Source: Colwellia polaris
GTDB taxonomy: Bacteria; Pseudomonadota; Gammaproteobacteria; Enterobacterales; Alteromonadaceae
DNA length: 64,000 nucleotides
Assembly: GCF_002104515.1 (NCBI RefSeq)
Contig: NZ_NBOE01000001.1
Coordinates: forward strand, 930,001 to 994,000
Direction of reading: 5' to 3'
The position numbers and the translations under genes were made by a program. Below the pieces are notes generated by a model. It had not been told where the DNA came from and made no database searches. It worked only from the letters and a program-made list of their open reading frames with translations. Positions 47,498-56,462 of the stretch are shown piece after piece (within the stretch, counting starts at the first letter, position 1; the number at the start of each line of letters is the position of its first letter).

Positions 47498-48367
47498 CTA
47501 CGCAACATTGGGTGTTTTTTCTTGGTCTTCTTCGGCTGTTGTAGTTGTCGGTATTACTTCAACTTTGCGTTGTTTTTCATATAAGAATTTTAAAACGGCG
47601 GAGCGAAGTCGGTTATATTCAGGGTTTTCGGCTAGTGCTAAACGGTTTCTTGGGTGCGGTAAATTAACCTCTAAAATTTCACCTATGGTTGCCTCTGGTC
47701 CGTTGGTCATCATCACAATGCGGTCAGATAATAAAACGGCTTCATCTACGTCATGGGTGATCATAATTACGGTATTGTTTAATTCCTTTTGAATTTCCAT
47801 TAACGAATCTTGCATGTGTGCACGGGTAAGCGCATCAAGAGCACCAAAGGGTTCATCCATCAGTAATACTTCAGGTTGCATTGCTAATGCTCTCGCAATA
47901 CCAACACGTTGTTTCATGCCTCCTGATATTTCATCTGGACGTTTATGCATGGCGTGATCCATGTGCACTAATTTTAAATTGTGTTCAATCCAATCTTTCT
48001 TCTCAGCCTTTGTCATGGTTTTACGAAAAACTTGGTCAACGGCTAGCTCAACGTTTTGATAAGATGTTAACCATGGCAATAATGAATGGTTTTGAAACAC
48101 GACGGCACGTTCAGGGCCCGGTTCATTCACTTCTTTATTTTTCAGTAATACTCCGCCTTTAGTGGCTTGGTGAATACCAGCAACAATATTTAAAACGGTA
48201 GATTTACCGCAGCCTGAATGGCCAATTAGTGAAATAAACTCGCCTTGTTTAATTTGAATATCAACATCTTTTAAGGCAGTAAAACTACCGCTTGGTGTCG
48301 GAAATTCCATATCAATACGGCTAATATTTAAAAAATGTTCTTCTGAATTGTGTGTTGTAGTCATCAT
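47498..48367 (-). CDS. nrtD: Nitrate ABC transporter, ATP-binding protein
   Basis: A 289-residue ABC ATPase of the nitrate/sulfonate/taurine family. Walker A is GHSGCGKSTVLNIVAG (near residue 40), Q-loop FQNHSLLPW, signature ISGGMKQRVGIARALAMQPEVLLMDEPFGALDALTR with Walker B, and H-loop MITHDVDEA. It has a single ATPase domain, not the fused NrtC type. The C-terminal extension (RKVEVIPTTTTAEEDQEK) is acidic. Follows nrtB by 7 bp. Confidence 0.93.
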   Translation of the reverse strand: MMTTTHNSEEHFLNISRIDMEFPTPSGSFTALKDVDIQIKQGEFISLIGHSGCGKSTVLNIVAGIHQATKGGVLLKNKEVNEPGPERAVVFQNHSLLPWLTSYQNVELAVDQVFRKTMTKAEKKDWIEHNLKLVHMDHAMHKRPDEISGGMKQRVGIARALAMQPEVLLMDEPFGALDALTRAHMQDSLMEIQKELNNTVIMITHDVDEAVLLSDRIVMMTNGPEATIGEILEVNLPHPRNRLALAENPEYNRLRSAVLKFLYEKQRKVEVIPTTTTAEEDQEKTPNVA

Positions 48368-48374
48368 AATTTCC

Positions 48375-49373
48375 TTAAACCGTTGCGCTTGATTTATCCC
48401 AAGATACTTTGCGTTGTAGCATCAGCATAATTCGGTCTAACAAGAAGCCGATAAAGCCAATAACGATTACTGCGGCCATAATGCGTGCTAGTGAATTTGA
48501 GCTGCCATTTTGGAATTCATCCCAAACAAATTTACCCAAACCAGGATTTTGTGCGAGCATTTCTGCCGCAATTAATACCATCCAAGCCACACCAAAAGAC
48601 AATCTCATGCCGGTAAAAATCATGGGCACTGAAGCAGGTAATACTATTTTTTTAATGTGCGTTAATGTCGGTAGACGTAAAACCTTACTGACATTAAGTA
48701 GATCACTGTCGATTGAAGAAACACCGATCGAGGTATTAATTACCATGGGCCATAAACTACATAAGCTAACGGTGATTAATGAGGTTAGAAATGATTTAGA
48801 TACTAAAGGGTCGTCTGAGACATAAAGCGCACTGACAACCATAGTGACCAGCGGTAACCAGGCTAGTGGTGAAACCGGTTTAAATATTTGTACTATAGGG
48901 TTCATGGCAGAGTTTAATTTGGCACTGAGTCCCATCCATATACCTAGCGGTATGGCAATAATTGCAGCAACTAAAAAACCACTGGTTACGGTAACTAAAC
49001 TGGTAAATATTTGGTCAACAAATGTTTCTTTACCTGTGTATGCTCTGATTTTTACAACAGCATCTGGGTTTTTTTCAAGTTTTTTCGCGTTGCGTTTTTC
49101 TTGTCTTTCATAGAAAGCTTCAGCTTTTTTTCTTTCAGCAATATGTTCGTCGTACAGTGTAGAAAATTGTTTAACAACGGCATTTGGGCCTGGGAATTCC
49201 CCTAAAGATGTATGGATACTTTGCGCTGTTATAGACCATAATGCTAAAAATATAGCAATACCGACAGCGGGTAAAAGTAGTGCGTTTGATACTGTGTTAA
49301 GTACGCCTTTTAAGGTTTTCATTATTTTCTCATTGACCGTTAAACGATTGATGGTTGCGGTTGTTAAACTCAT
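48375..49373 (-). CDS. nrtB: Nitrate ABC transporter, permease
   Basis: A 332-residue inner-membrane permease with about six to seven helices (first near 32-52, LLLPAVGIAIFLALWSI). The permease EAA-type loop is GIRLPTL-like in VLRLPTLTHIKKIVLPASVPMIFTGMRLSFGVAW. A charged periplasmic insert lies after helix 1 (EHIAERKKAEAFYERQEKRNAKKLEKN), unusual but seen in marine relatives. It sits between nrtA and nrtD in the same operon. Confidence 0.93.
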   Translation of the reverse strand: MSLTTATINRLTVNEKIMKTLKGVLNTVSNALLLPAVGIAIFLALWSITAQSIHTSLGEFPGPNAVVKQFSTLYDEHIAERKKAEAFYERQEKRNAKKLEKNPDAVVKIRAYTGKETFVDQIFTSLVTVTSGFLVAAIIAIPLGIWMGLSAKLNSAMNPIVQIFKPVSPLAWLPLVTMVVSALYVSDDPLVSKSFLTSLITVSLCSLWPMVINTSIGVSSIDSDLLNVSKVLRLPTLTHIKKIVLPASVPMIFTGMRLSFGVAWMVLIAAEMLAQNPGLGKFVWDEFQNGSSNSLARIMAAVIVIGFIGFLLDRIMLMLQRKVSWDKSSATV

Positions 49374-49448
49374 GTTTAATTCCTCTAAATACCTACGTTA
49401 AGTGTTGATGCTAACCATGAGTTTAATCAGGGTTAGCACACAAATGAC

Positions 49449-50846
49449 TTAAAGCTTGTCACCTTGCTTAAGACCAATTTTAAATTTTTCTAAGTAAGCA
49501 TTTGGCTTGTTACCGTCATATACAATGTCATCAATAAAGTGTTGTTGAGGTGGCTTAAAACCTGTTTCGGTAGCGAAGTTAGGAAACTCATTGGCAGGAA
49601 TTATTTTCTCAGCAATTAAAGATTTAGCCGCTTTTTCATAAATGTCGGGACGGTAAACTTTTGCAGCAAGGTCTTTGTACCATTGGTCACTTTTATCATC
49701 GCTAATTTGTCCCCAACGACGCATTTGCGTTAAGTACCAAATGGCATCTGAATAGTATGGGTAAGTTGCGTTGTAACGAAAGAACACGTTAAAGTCAGGC
49801 ACGGCACGTTTGTCGCCTTTTTCATATTCGAAAGTACCTGTCATTGAGTTAGCAATAACATCATAATCTGCACCAACATAGTTAGATTGAGATAATATTT
49901 TTACGGCAGCAGGGCGGTTAGCATTGCTGTTATCATCTAACCATTTAGCCGCTCGTATAAGTGCACGGGTTAAGCGAATAGTGGTATTGGGGTATTTTTC
50001 AGCGAATTTTTCAGTAATACCAAATACTTTTTCTGGGTTGTCTTTCCAGATCTCATAATCTGTAACAACAGGTACGCCGATATTTTTGAAAACAGCTTGT
50101 TGGTTCCAAGGTTCACCCACACAGTAACCATGAATAGTACCGGCTTCCATGGTTGATGGCATTTGCGGTGGCGGTGTTACAGAAAGCAATGCTTGTGCAT
50201 CAATTTGGCCTGATGTGTCACCTTTATGAGGTGCGTAGTAACCAGGGTGGATGCCACCAGCAGCTAACCAATAACGTAATTCATAGTTATGGGTAGAAAC
50301 CGGAAATACCATCCCCATTTTGAATGGTTTACCATCATCTTTAAGTGCTTCAATAACCGGCACTAATGAATCAGCTTTAATTGGGTGAACAGGTCTACCA
50401 TCAGCCATTTTAGGAATGTTTGGCTTCATTTTTGCCCAAATATCATTTGATACAGTAATCGCGTTACCGTTTAAATCCATTGAGAAAGGCGTAATAATAT
50501 TGGCTTTAGTACCATAACCCATGGTTGCCGCGATAGGTTGACCCGCCAGCATGTGCGCACCGTCTAAGGTGCCGTCGATAACACCATTTAACAATACCTT
50601 CCAGTTAGCTTGTGCTTCAATAGTTACGTATAAACCTTCATCTTCAAAGTAGCCGTTTTCATAAGCGATGGCTATGGGGGCCATATCTGTTAGCTTAATA
50701 AAACCAAATTTTAGTTCTTCTTTTTCTGGCTCGCCTAACTCTGCAGCTTGTATAGATGACGTTAATAATGCACCTGAGATACAAATACCTGCAATTACAG
50801 CATGGCATAACTTTTTATATTCATTTTTTATACGTACTTTCAACAT
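49449..50846 (-). CDS. nrtA: Nitrate ABC transporter, substrate-binding protein
   Basis: A 465-residue periplasmic nitrate-binding protein (NrtA/CmpA fold). The ATG at 50846 is chosen because GGAGA lies 5 nt before it; an upstream TTG overlaps that site. Signal peptide about residues 1-34. Typical segments: [100 protein letters not shown] in short motifs. First gene of nrtABD-porin, read from a sigma-54-type promoter through a terminator-bearing leader. Confidence 0.95.
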   Translation of the reverse strand: MLKVRIKNEYKKLCHAVIAGICISGALLTSSIQAAELGEPEKEELKFGFIKLTDMAPIAIAYENGYFEDEGLYVTIEAQANWKVLLNGVIDGTLDGAHMLAGQPIAATMGYGTKANIITPFSMDLNGNAITVSNDIWAKMKPNIPKMADGRPVHPIKADSLVPVIEALKDDGKPFKMGMVFPVSTHNYELRYWLAAGGIHPGYYAPHKGDTSGQIDAQALLSVTPPPQMPSTMEAGTIHGYCVGEPWNQQAVFKNIGVPVVTDYEIWKDNPEKVFGITEKFAEKYPNTTIRLTRALIRAAKWLDDNSNANRPAAVKILSQSNYVGADYDVIANSMTGTFEYEKGDKRAVPDFNVFFRYNATYPYYSDAIWYLTQMRRWGQISDDKSDQWYKDLAAKVYRPDIYEKAAKSLIAEKIIPANEFPNFATETGFKPPQQHFIDDIVYDGNKPNAYLEKFKIGLKQGDKL

Positions 50847-50860
50847 ACTTTTCTCCAAAT

Positions 50861-50903
50861 AAAAAAGCCCACAGCACTTCGGTACAATCCGAGTGCTGTG
50901 GGC
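50861..50903 (-). terminator. Leader terminator (attenuator) before nrtA
   Basis: On the minus strand GCCCACAGCACTCGG and CCGAAGTGCTGTGGGC (one bulged base) make a 15-bp GC-rich stem with a 6-nt loop, followed by six T. It lies only 15 bp before the nrtA start codon, inside the transcript from the predicted promoter at 51038-51051. A terminator this strong before the gene implies conditional antitermination. Confidence 0.92.
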
Positions 50904-50940
50904 TACAATGCCAAACTAATAATGACTACGCCGTTGCAGT
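50901..50940 (-). promoter_or_regulatory. ANTAR-type two-hairpin RNA target in the nrtA leader
   Basis: Hairpin P1, ACTGC-AACGGC-GTAGT (50940-50925), has a 5-bp stem and a hexaloop with A1 and G4. Hairpin P2, GGC-ATTGTA-GCC (50912-50901), again has a hexaloop with A1 and G4, and its 3' arm is the first 3 nt of the terminator stem, so P2 and the terminator exclude each other. This is the known ANTAR antiterminator target pattern; nasT, encoding an ANTAR protein, lies 1.4 kb upstream. P2's stem is short. Confidence 0.7.
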
Positions 50941-51037
50941 GCAATTAGTTTTAACGAAATTAGTTTTATAGGTTTTTACTTGTTTGTTAATACAACCGCT
51001 GTTGATTGCTTTAACGTAAAAACTCCATTTTTATAAA

Positions 51038-51051
51038 GCATATATAGTGCC
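51038..51051 (-). promoter_or_regulatory. Predicted sigma-54 promoter of nrtABD-porin
   Basis: Minus strand TGGCACTATATATGCT: GG (51051-51050), 10 bp, GC (51039-51038), with the full -24 box TGGCAC. Predicted start near 51026, giving a leader of about 180 nt that contains the hairpins and attenuator. Confidence 0.75.
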
Positions 51052-51145
51052 ACAAATTAATATTATTGAAAATCAATAGCTTAGGTTTTTGTTGGTTGGT
51101 GATTTTAATTTATAATCTAAAATTGACTCATTAATGTGAAACGAG

Positions 51146-51162
51146 TGCACAAGTTTGGTGAC
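51146..51162. promoter_or_regulatory. NtrC-type site upstream of nrtA
   Basis: TGCAC-AAGTTTG-GTGAC matches TGCAC-N7-GTGCA except for one base in the second arm. Its centre is about 128 bp upstream of the predicted sigma-54 start, typical for an enhancer. Confidence 0.6.
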
Positions 51163-51211
51163 TTTTTTACTATGCAGACTTCAAAGTGGCAGACTTCAAA
51201 ATGGATTATAT

Positions 51212-52291
51212 TCAATTGCATTTGGGCGAGTTAATCGCGCGCTCATATATATCTTTTCTAAAGATAGCGGCAATATTTAATTCAGCACGTTGTTGGCTAC
51301 TAATATGGCCAGACTCTTTCATTAAGTTGGCAATATTTTCCCCACTATATTGCCCAGGGTTGTTAAATTCTGCATCGCCTAAGGTAGAGAATTGATTATA
51401 AGTGGGTATCTTTCGCGGTGTTGTATTGTTAAAGGTTAAACAACTACCGAGTAACGAAGGTGCTATAACATCAATATTTGTGTCTAGGTAACATGAACGG
51501 CTTAATAATCTTGCTGCTTCAAACCGGTTGGGTATATTTTCAAGCCATTGGCATGCTTCATATAAAGCCGAAACCAAAGCTAACGTTGTTTGAGGGTGTT
51601 GCTGTTGCCAATTAGACATTAAGCCTAAAACTTTTTCTGGAGAGTTTTGGTATAAATCTGATGACGTTACACCTGTTATACCTACACCTTCGCGAACGGC
51701 TTTCGCATTCCATGGGCCACCAACACAAAAACCATCAAGGTCGCCAGACTGCATTGATGGCATCATGTCAGAAGGGGGGACTATTAATAAATTTATATCT
51801 GACAGTGCAATATTACTTCTGTTAAGCCATTCAATAAGTTGATAATAATGGCAGCTATAAGGAAAAACGACAGCAAAGGTTAATTTATTACCTTCTTTTT
51901 TGCGCTTTTCTATTTCATTAAGCAGAATATTTGCCGAAAAAGGCATGTCTATTTTCGTGGTGTTTTGTTGTGTTAATATTTTTTTATAAAGCTTCGTGGA
52001 TAAGGTGATGCCATTGCCGTTTCGGCTCAATATTATTGGGGTAATTACCTGAGATTTTTGACCATATAAACCCAATTGACTGGCTATAGGCATTGGAGCT
52101 AACATTTGTGCAGCATCGATAACCCCTAAATGTAATTTATCTCGTAATGTTGCCCAAGAGTTTTGCTTGTTTAAGCTTACGTTAAGCCCCCACTTTTTAA
52201 ACATGCCCATTTCATGGGCAATAATTACCGGTGCACTATCGGTTAATGGCATAAAGCCAAGCGTTATATTTTTCTTTTCAACATTAAACAT
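51212..52291 (-). CDS. nasS: Nitrate sensor NasS
   Basis: A 359-residue nitrate-binding protein related to NrtA but without a signal peptide (MFNVEKKNITLGFMPLTDSAPVIIAHEMGMF), hence cytosolic, as NasS must be. Shared segments: GVIDAAQMLAPMPIASQLGLYG, VVPPSDMMPSMQSGDLDGFCVGGPWNAKAV. In the known NasS-NasT system NasS holds NasT inactive and frees it when nitrate binds. It is encoded 11 bp downstream of nasT and just upstream of the nrtA promoter region. Confidence 0.92.
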   Translation of the reverse strand: MFNVEKKNITLGFMPLTDSAPVIIAHEMGMFKKWGLNVSLNKQNSWATLRDKLHLGVIDAAQMLAPMPIASQLGLYGQKSQVITPIILSRNGNGITLSTKLYKKILTQQNTTKIDMPFSANILLNEIEKRKKEGNKLTFAVVFPYSCHYYQLIEWLNRSNIALSDINLLIVPPSDMMPSMQSGDLDGFCVGGPWNAKAVREGVGITGVTSSDLYQNSPEKVLGLMSNWQQQHPQTTLALVSALYEACQWLENIPNRFEAARLLSRSCYLDTNIDVIAPSLLGSCLTFNNTTPRKIPTYNQFSTLGDAEFNNPGQYSGENIANLMKESGHISSQQRAELNIAAIFRKDIYERAINSPKCN

Positions 52292-52302
52292 CTTTTTTTT
52301 CT

Positions 52303-52944
52303 CTAAAATATACTGGCAACTGATAGGATATTCTTGGCAACATCATCCATTTTTTGACTGTTATCCATCGCTATTTTTCGGATAAAGTTATAGGCATCTA
52401 CTTCGGAAAGTTGTTTAGTTTCCATTAACCAGCGTTTCGCTTTATCGATATTTTTTTGACTGGATAATTTTTGTTTTGTATCTGCAAGCTCTTGTTTAAG
52501 GCCTTGAAAAACACCAAACCTGGCAATGGCTACTTCAACAACTGATTTCACTCTTTGTTGGCTAACTTCGCCAACTACATAGGCACTTACTCCAGATTTA
52601 ACTAACTGATTAATCGTAGGGTTTGGGTGCTGTTGCTCTGAAAAAACAATGATAGGTTTAGGCGCAAATTGAGATATTTTATTGAGATTTTCAAGCATGT
52701 CTCTGTCGGGAGACTCTATATCAATAATGATGATATCTGGGTTTAATTGCTCAACATCTTTTAATAGGGGAACACCAGAATGTGCAATATGGTGGATGTC
52801 ATATTCGGTATTGGTGAGGATACTGATTAATGCTTTAGCTTTTGCATGATTATTCTCTGCAAGTAATATTTTTAACTTTACAGTATTGTGCAAAATGTGA
52901 TCATGCTTAGTTAATGATAAAGTGCTTTTTTTCAACTCATTCAC
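52303..52944 (-). CDS. nasT: ANTAR-domain antiterminator NasT
   Basis: A two-domain protein: a receiver-like N-terminus from KLKILLAENNHAKAKAL with IIIIDIESPDRD, FSEQQHP and KSGVSAYVVG, a coiled-coil linker (FQGLKQELADTKQKLSSQKNI), and a C-terminal ANTAR domain (IDKAKRWLMETKQLSEVDAYNFIRKIAMDNSQKMDDVAKNIL in parts). It binds paired hexaloop hairpins to prevent termination; the nrtA leader has such hairpins. The start is unsure: an ATG at 52986 overlaps a possible sigma-54 -12 box, so I prefer the GTG at 52944; a TTG at 52893 also fits. No strong ribosome-binding site marks any. Confidence 0.9.
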   Translation of the reverse strand: MNELKKSTLSLTKHDHILHNTVKLKILLAENNHAKAKALISILTNTEYDIHHIAHSGVPLLKDVEQLNPDIIIIDIESPDRDMLENLNKISQFAPKPIIVFSEQQHPNPTINQLVKSGVSAYVVGEVSQQRVKSVVEVAIARFGVFQGLKQELADTKQKLSSQKNIDKAKRWLMETKQLSEVDAYNFIRKIAMDNSQKMDDVAKNILSVASIF

Positions 52945-52979
52945 ATTAAAATAAATACCCACGTAAACCGAAATATAGA

Positions 52980-52993
52980 GCAGCATTCATGCC
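52980..52993 (-). promoter_or_regulatory. Possible sigma-54 promoter of nasT-nasS
   Basis: Minus strand TGGCATGAATGCTGCT: GG (52993-52992), 10 bp, GC (52981-52980). The match is good, but it overlaps the first codons of the longest nasT frame and no GCAC-N7-GTGC dyad is found upstream, so this is tentative. Confidence 0.4.
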
Positions 52994-53244
52994 ACTATAT
53001 AAAGTTCTTTCATTTCAATGATTTGCTTTGTTTTCTTTTGTTTTGCTCTGGTTTTTAAGCGGTTTTTGTTAGTTTATGATGCAATGCTGCCCTAAAATAA
53101 TGTCTTTATCACTTGAGTGACTTTAAGGTTTTTTAAATATTTATTTAATTGAACACTTTTTAATTATGGACAACATAATGTTTAACTTATCAAATAACTT
53201 TTTATTTTGGTTATTGATTAGCTGTTTATATATTTGTTATCTAT

Positions 53245-53282
53245 AAAAAATCCCAATTTAGCCTCCTAACTTGGGATTTTTT
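53245..53282 (-). terminator. Intrinsic terminator of nirBD
   Basis: AAAAAATCCCAA (53245-53256) and TTGGGATTTTTT (53271-53282) form a perfect 12-bp stem with T-runs in both directions. It lies 38 bp after the nirD stop and separates nirBD from nasT; the remaining ~250 bp up to nasT is AT-rich with only a TCACT-TG-AGTGA palindrome near 53110. Confidence 0.88.
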
Positions 53283-53319
53283 TTCAGCAACAATTAAGGT
53301 AAATAATAGCGGTAACCAA

Positions 53320-53655
53320 TTAGCCTAATATTTCTAGTTCGCCATCAGTAATACGTGTTTCATAGGTTTTAATTGTATAAGCATCATCATCTAAACAAAC
53401 GCCAGAACTTAACATAAAACGTTGTTTTAATAACGGCGAAGCTACGTAAACATCGCCTTTGGTTTCGCCAATTAAACCGCGGTATAAAACGTTCGCTTTA
53501 CCGAAAGGGTCAAAGTTAGAAACGGCGTATATTTTGTCATTGCCAACTTGAAATAAAGCGACTTGCTCTTGGTTTGCTAATAACGCACAAACACCTGAAT
53601 TTTTTATTAAATCGCTTGTTGAGCAGATAGGTTGCCAGCTATGTTCTGTTGTCAT
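53320..53655 (-). CDS. nirD: Nitrite reductase (NADH) small subunit
   Basis: The 111-residue small subunit of the cytosolic assimilatory nitrite reductase. It has a Rieske-like beta fold but lacks the Cys-x-His cluster ligands (NFDPFGKANVLYRGLIG and VASPLLKQRFMLSSGVCL sit where they would be), as expected for NirD. Lies 28 bp after nirB and before a strong terminator. Confidence 0.95.
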   Translation of the reverse strand: MTTEHSWQPICSTSDLIKNSGVCALLANQEQVALFQVGNDKIYAVSNFDPFGKANVLYRGLIGETKGDVYVASPLLKQRFMLSSGVCLDDDAYTIKTYETRITDGELEILG

Positions 53656-53683
53656 GGTTTTGTCCTTTCTTGTTCGTAAACGT

Positions 53684-56227
53684 TTATGCAGGCGTTAAGT
53701 CAACTGCTTGAATTTTTACACCGTATTTTTTCTCTTCATCCTTAGCGGGACGAATTTGTTCGCGCTCGGTAACGAATTCAATGTTGCTATCGATGGCATC
53801 TGAGTTAACAAATTGGCGGAAACGCTTTAATTGCTCTTCGCTTTCAATGGTGGTTTTCCACTCACATTGATAAGTGTCGACAACATTTTGCATTTGTTTT
53901 TCTAGTTCAGCATTAATACCTAAATGATCATCTTTAACGATTTTTTCCATGTAAGCTAAACCGCCTTCCAAGTTTTCTAACCAAACTGAAGTACGGGTTA
54001 ATCTATCCGCGGTTCTTACGTAGAACATTAAGTAGCGATCAATATATTTTATCAGTGTTTCATCGTCTAAATCGGTGGCAAATAAATCGCCATGGCGTGG
54101 TTTCATACCCCCATTACCACTCACGTATAAGTTCCAGCCATTTTCGGTGGCTATTACGCCGATATCTTTACTCTGGGCTTCAGCACATTCGCGTGTACAT
54201 CCTGAAACCGCAAATTTAATTTTGTGTGGCGAGCGTAAGCCTTTGTAACGATCTTCTAAAAGAATCGCCATTGCCATACTGTCTTGTTGGCCGTATCTAC
54301 ACCAAGTGCTACCGACACAAGATTTAACCGTACGTAACGATTTACCATAAGCATGGCCAGTTTCCATACCTGCATCAATTAAGCGTTTCCAAATAGCGGG
54401 TAATTGGTCGACACGGGCACCAAATAAATCAATGCGTTGGCCGCCAGTTACCTTAGTGTAAAGGTTGTATTCTTTCGCTACTTCACCAATAACAATCAGC
54501 TTGTCAGGTGTTACTTCACCACCAGGCATACGTGGTACAACAGAGTAAGTACCATCTTTTTGCATGTTACCTAAGAAGATGTCGTTAGTATCTTGAAGCG
54601 ACACATGGTCTGGTTTTAAAATATAGTCGTTCCATACCGAAGCAAGAATAGAAGCGGCAGCGGGTTTACAAATTTCACAGCCTAAACCTGAGCCGTGTTT
54701 TTCTAGTAACAGGTCAAAACTTTTTATTTGTTCGGCTTGTACGATATGAAATAACTCAACGCGGCTATAAGCAAAATGTTCACAAATATCTGTACTGATT
54801 TCAACGCCGCGTTTTTCTAATTCGTGATCGGTAACTTTTTTCAATAAAGCCGCACAACCACCACAACCCGTACCAGCTTGTGTTGACGATTTAACTTGGC
54901 CAACATCAACAGCACCACAATCAATGGCAGCAACAATGTCGCCTTTGGTAACGTTTAAACATGAACATATAGTTGCGGTATCGGGTAAGGCGTCAACACC
55001 TAATGTTGGCTTTTCACCTGAACTTGGTAAAATTAACCCGTCAGGGTTTTCGGGTAATTCAATGCCATTTAAAGCATATTGCAGTAATGAGTCATACTCG
55101 CTGGTATCGCCAACTAAAACTGCACCGATTAATTCTTTACCATTTGGGCTAACGACAATTTTCTTATAAATTTGATCTGGCTGATTTGAATACACATAGC
55201 TTTTACAGCCTTCGGTTCTGGCATGTGCATCGCCAATTGAGCCAACATCCATGCCCATTAATTTTAACTTGGTGCTCATATCGGCACCGGTAAACTGTTG
55301 TTCACCACCAATAATGTTATCGGCCGCAACTTTTGCCATGGTGTAACCTGGGGCAACCAAACCGAAAATAAAGTTATTCCAAAGTGCACATTCACCAATG
55401 GCATAAATACTGTCGTCAGAAGTTTTACAGTTGTTATCAACTACAATACCGCCGCGTTCGCCAACGGTTAAATCAAATTCGCGTGCAAGGTTGTCGTATG
55501 GGCGAATACCCGCAGAAAATAAAATAACATCAGTTTCTAAATGCGAGCCATCAGCAAAGTTCATGCGATGAACACATTCTTCGCCATCAACAATTTCATT
55601 GGTTGCTTTTTGGGTGTGCACTTGTACGCCAATGCCTTCGATCATCGAGCGTAACAATGCGCCGCCGTCGGTGTCTAATTGCACGCCCATTAATTGTGGT
55701 GCAAATTCAACTACGTGTGTTTGTAAGCCCAGTTCTTTAAGTGCATTTGCAGCTTCTAAACCTAACAAACCACCACCAACCACAACGCCAACTTTGCCCG
55801 CTTTAGCTGATGCTTGAATGTCGTCTAAGTCTTGAATAGTGCGATAAACCAAACAATGCTCACGCTCTTTACCCGGAATAGGCGGAACAAATGGGTACGA
55901 ACCTGTCGCCATAACAAGCTTATCGTAAGCGTAGGTTTCACCCGACTCAGTGGTTACCTCTTTTGCTGCTTTATCAATATGAGTGACTTTCGCGTTGGTG
56001 AAAAAATTCACGCCAATTTCGTTGTAATAGGCTGGCGAAGTCATAGCTAAATCTTCAGCCGTTTTGCCAGAAAAATATTCTGATAAGTGAACACGGTCGT
56101 AAGCTAAGCGATCTTCTGCTGATAGTACGGTAATTTCATAGCCTTCATGCTTTGCCATTTCATCAACAAAGTGATGACCAACCATGCCATTACCAACGAC
56201 GACGATTTTTCGAGGTGCTGTGTTCAT
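53684..56227 (-). CDS. nirB: Nitrite reductase (NADH) large subunit
   Basis: An 847-residue enzyme reducing nitrite to ammonium with NADH. FAD-binding GNGMVGHHF is at residue 12 and the NADH-binding VVGGGLLGLEAA at 149. The [2Fe-2S] cluster ligands are Cys421, Cys423, Cys455 and Cys458 (CSCLN...GTGCGGC). The siroheme/[4Fe-4S] ligands are Cys637, Cys643, Cys677 and Cys681 (SCVGSTWCRYG...SGCTRECAEA). All are intact. nirD follows directly. Upstream lie a sigma-54-type promoter and an NtrC-type dyad. Confidence 0.98.
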   Translation of the reverse strand: MNTAPRKIVVVGNGMVGHHFVDEMAKHEGYEITVLSAEDRLAYDRVHLSEYFSGKTAEDLAMTSPAYYNEIGVNFFTNAKVTHIDKAAKEVTTESGETYAYDKLVMATGSYPFVPPIPGKEREHCLVYRTIQDLDDIQASAKAGKVGVVVGGGLLGLEAANALKELGLQTHVVEFAPQLMGVQLDTDGGALLRSMIEGIGVQVHTQKATNEIVDGEECVHRMNFADGSHLETDVILFSAGIRPYDNLAREFDLTVGERGGIVVDNNCKTSDDSIYAIGECALWNNFIFGLVAPGYTMAKVAADNIIGGEQQFTGADMSTKLKLMGMDVGSIGDAHARTEGCKSYVYSNQPDQIYKKIVVSPNGKELIGAVLVGDTSEYDSLLQYALNGIELPENPDGLILPSSGEKPTLGVDALPDTATICSCLNVTKGDIVAAIDCGAVDVGQVKSSTQAGTGCGGCAALLKKVTDHELEKRGVEISTDICEHFAYSRVELFHIVQAEQIKSFDLLLEKHGSGLGCEICKPAAASILASVWNDYILKPDHVSLQDTNDIFLGNMQKDGTYSVVPRMPGGEVTPDKLIVIGEVAKEYNLYTKVTGGQRIDLFGARVDQLPAIWKRLIDAGMETGHAYGKSLRTVKSCVGSTWCRYGQQDSMAMAILLEDRYKGLRSPHKIKFAVSGCTRECAEAQSKDIGVIATENGWNLYVSGNGGMKPRHGDLFATDLDDETLIKYIDRYLMFYVRTADRLTRTSVWLENLEGGLAYMEKIVKDDHLGINAELEKQMQNVVDTYQCEWKTTIESEEQLKRFRQFVNSDAIDSNIEFVTEREQIRPAKDEEKKYGVKIQAVDLTPA

Positions 56228-56303
56228 ATTTTACAGTCCTATTGCTTTTAATTAGCGCTATATTTAAGTAGCTAGATTTTTACTAGATATTATTTAGATA
56301 TTT

Positions 56304-56317
56304 GCAATAAACGAACC
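56304..56317 (-). promoter_or_regulatory. Predicted sigma-54 promoter of nirBD
   Basis: Minus strand CTGGTTCGTTTATTGCAA: GG (56317-56316), 10 bp, GC (56305-56304); the -12 box TTGCA is perfect, the -24 box is TGGTTC. Predicted start near 56292, a 65-nt leader. Confidence 0.65.
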
Positions 56318-56402
56318 AGTTAACTTTTTTCAATTAATTCAATTGGCTAAGTTTTTTGTAGCTTATTAAAAGTAGAGGTTTGCACTGTATTGAAGATGTT
56401 TA

Positions 56403-56419
56403 CGCACCAAGGGTGTGCG
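56403..56419. promoter_or_regulatory. NtrC-type site upstream of nirB
   Basis: CGCAC-CAAGGGT-GTGCG is a perfect 5-bp dyad with the N7 spacer of NtrC sites. Its centre is about 119 bp upstream of the predicted sigma-54 start, between nirB and the kinase gene's end. Confidence 0.65.
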
Positions 56420-56462
56420 CAAAAAAGTTTAAACTAATATTGATAAGTGGTGGGCAGAAAGC

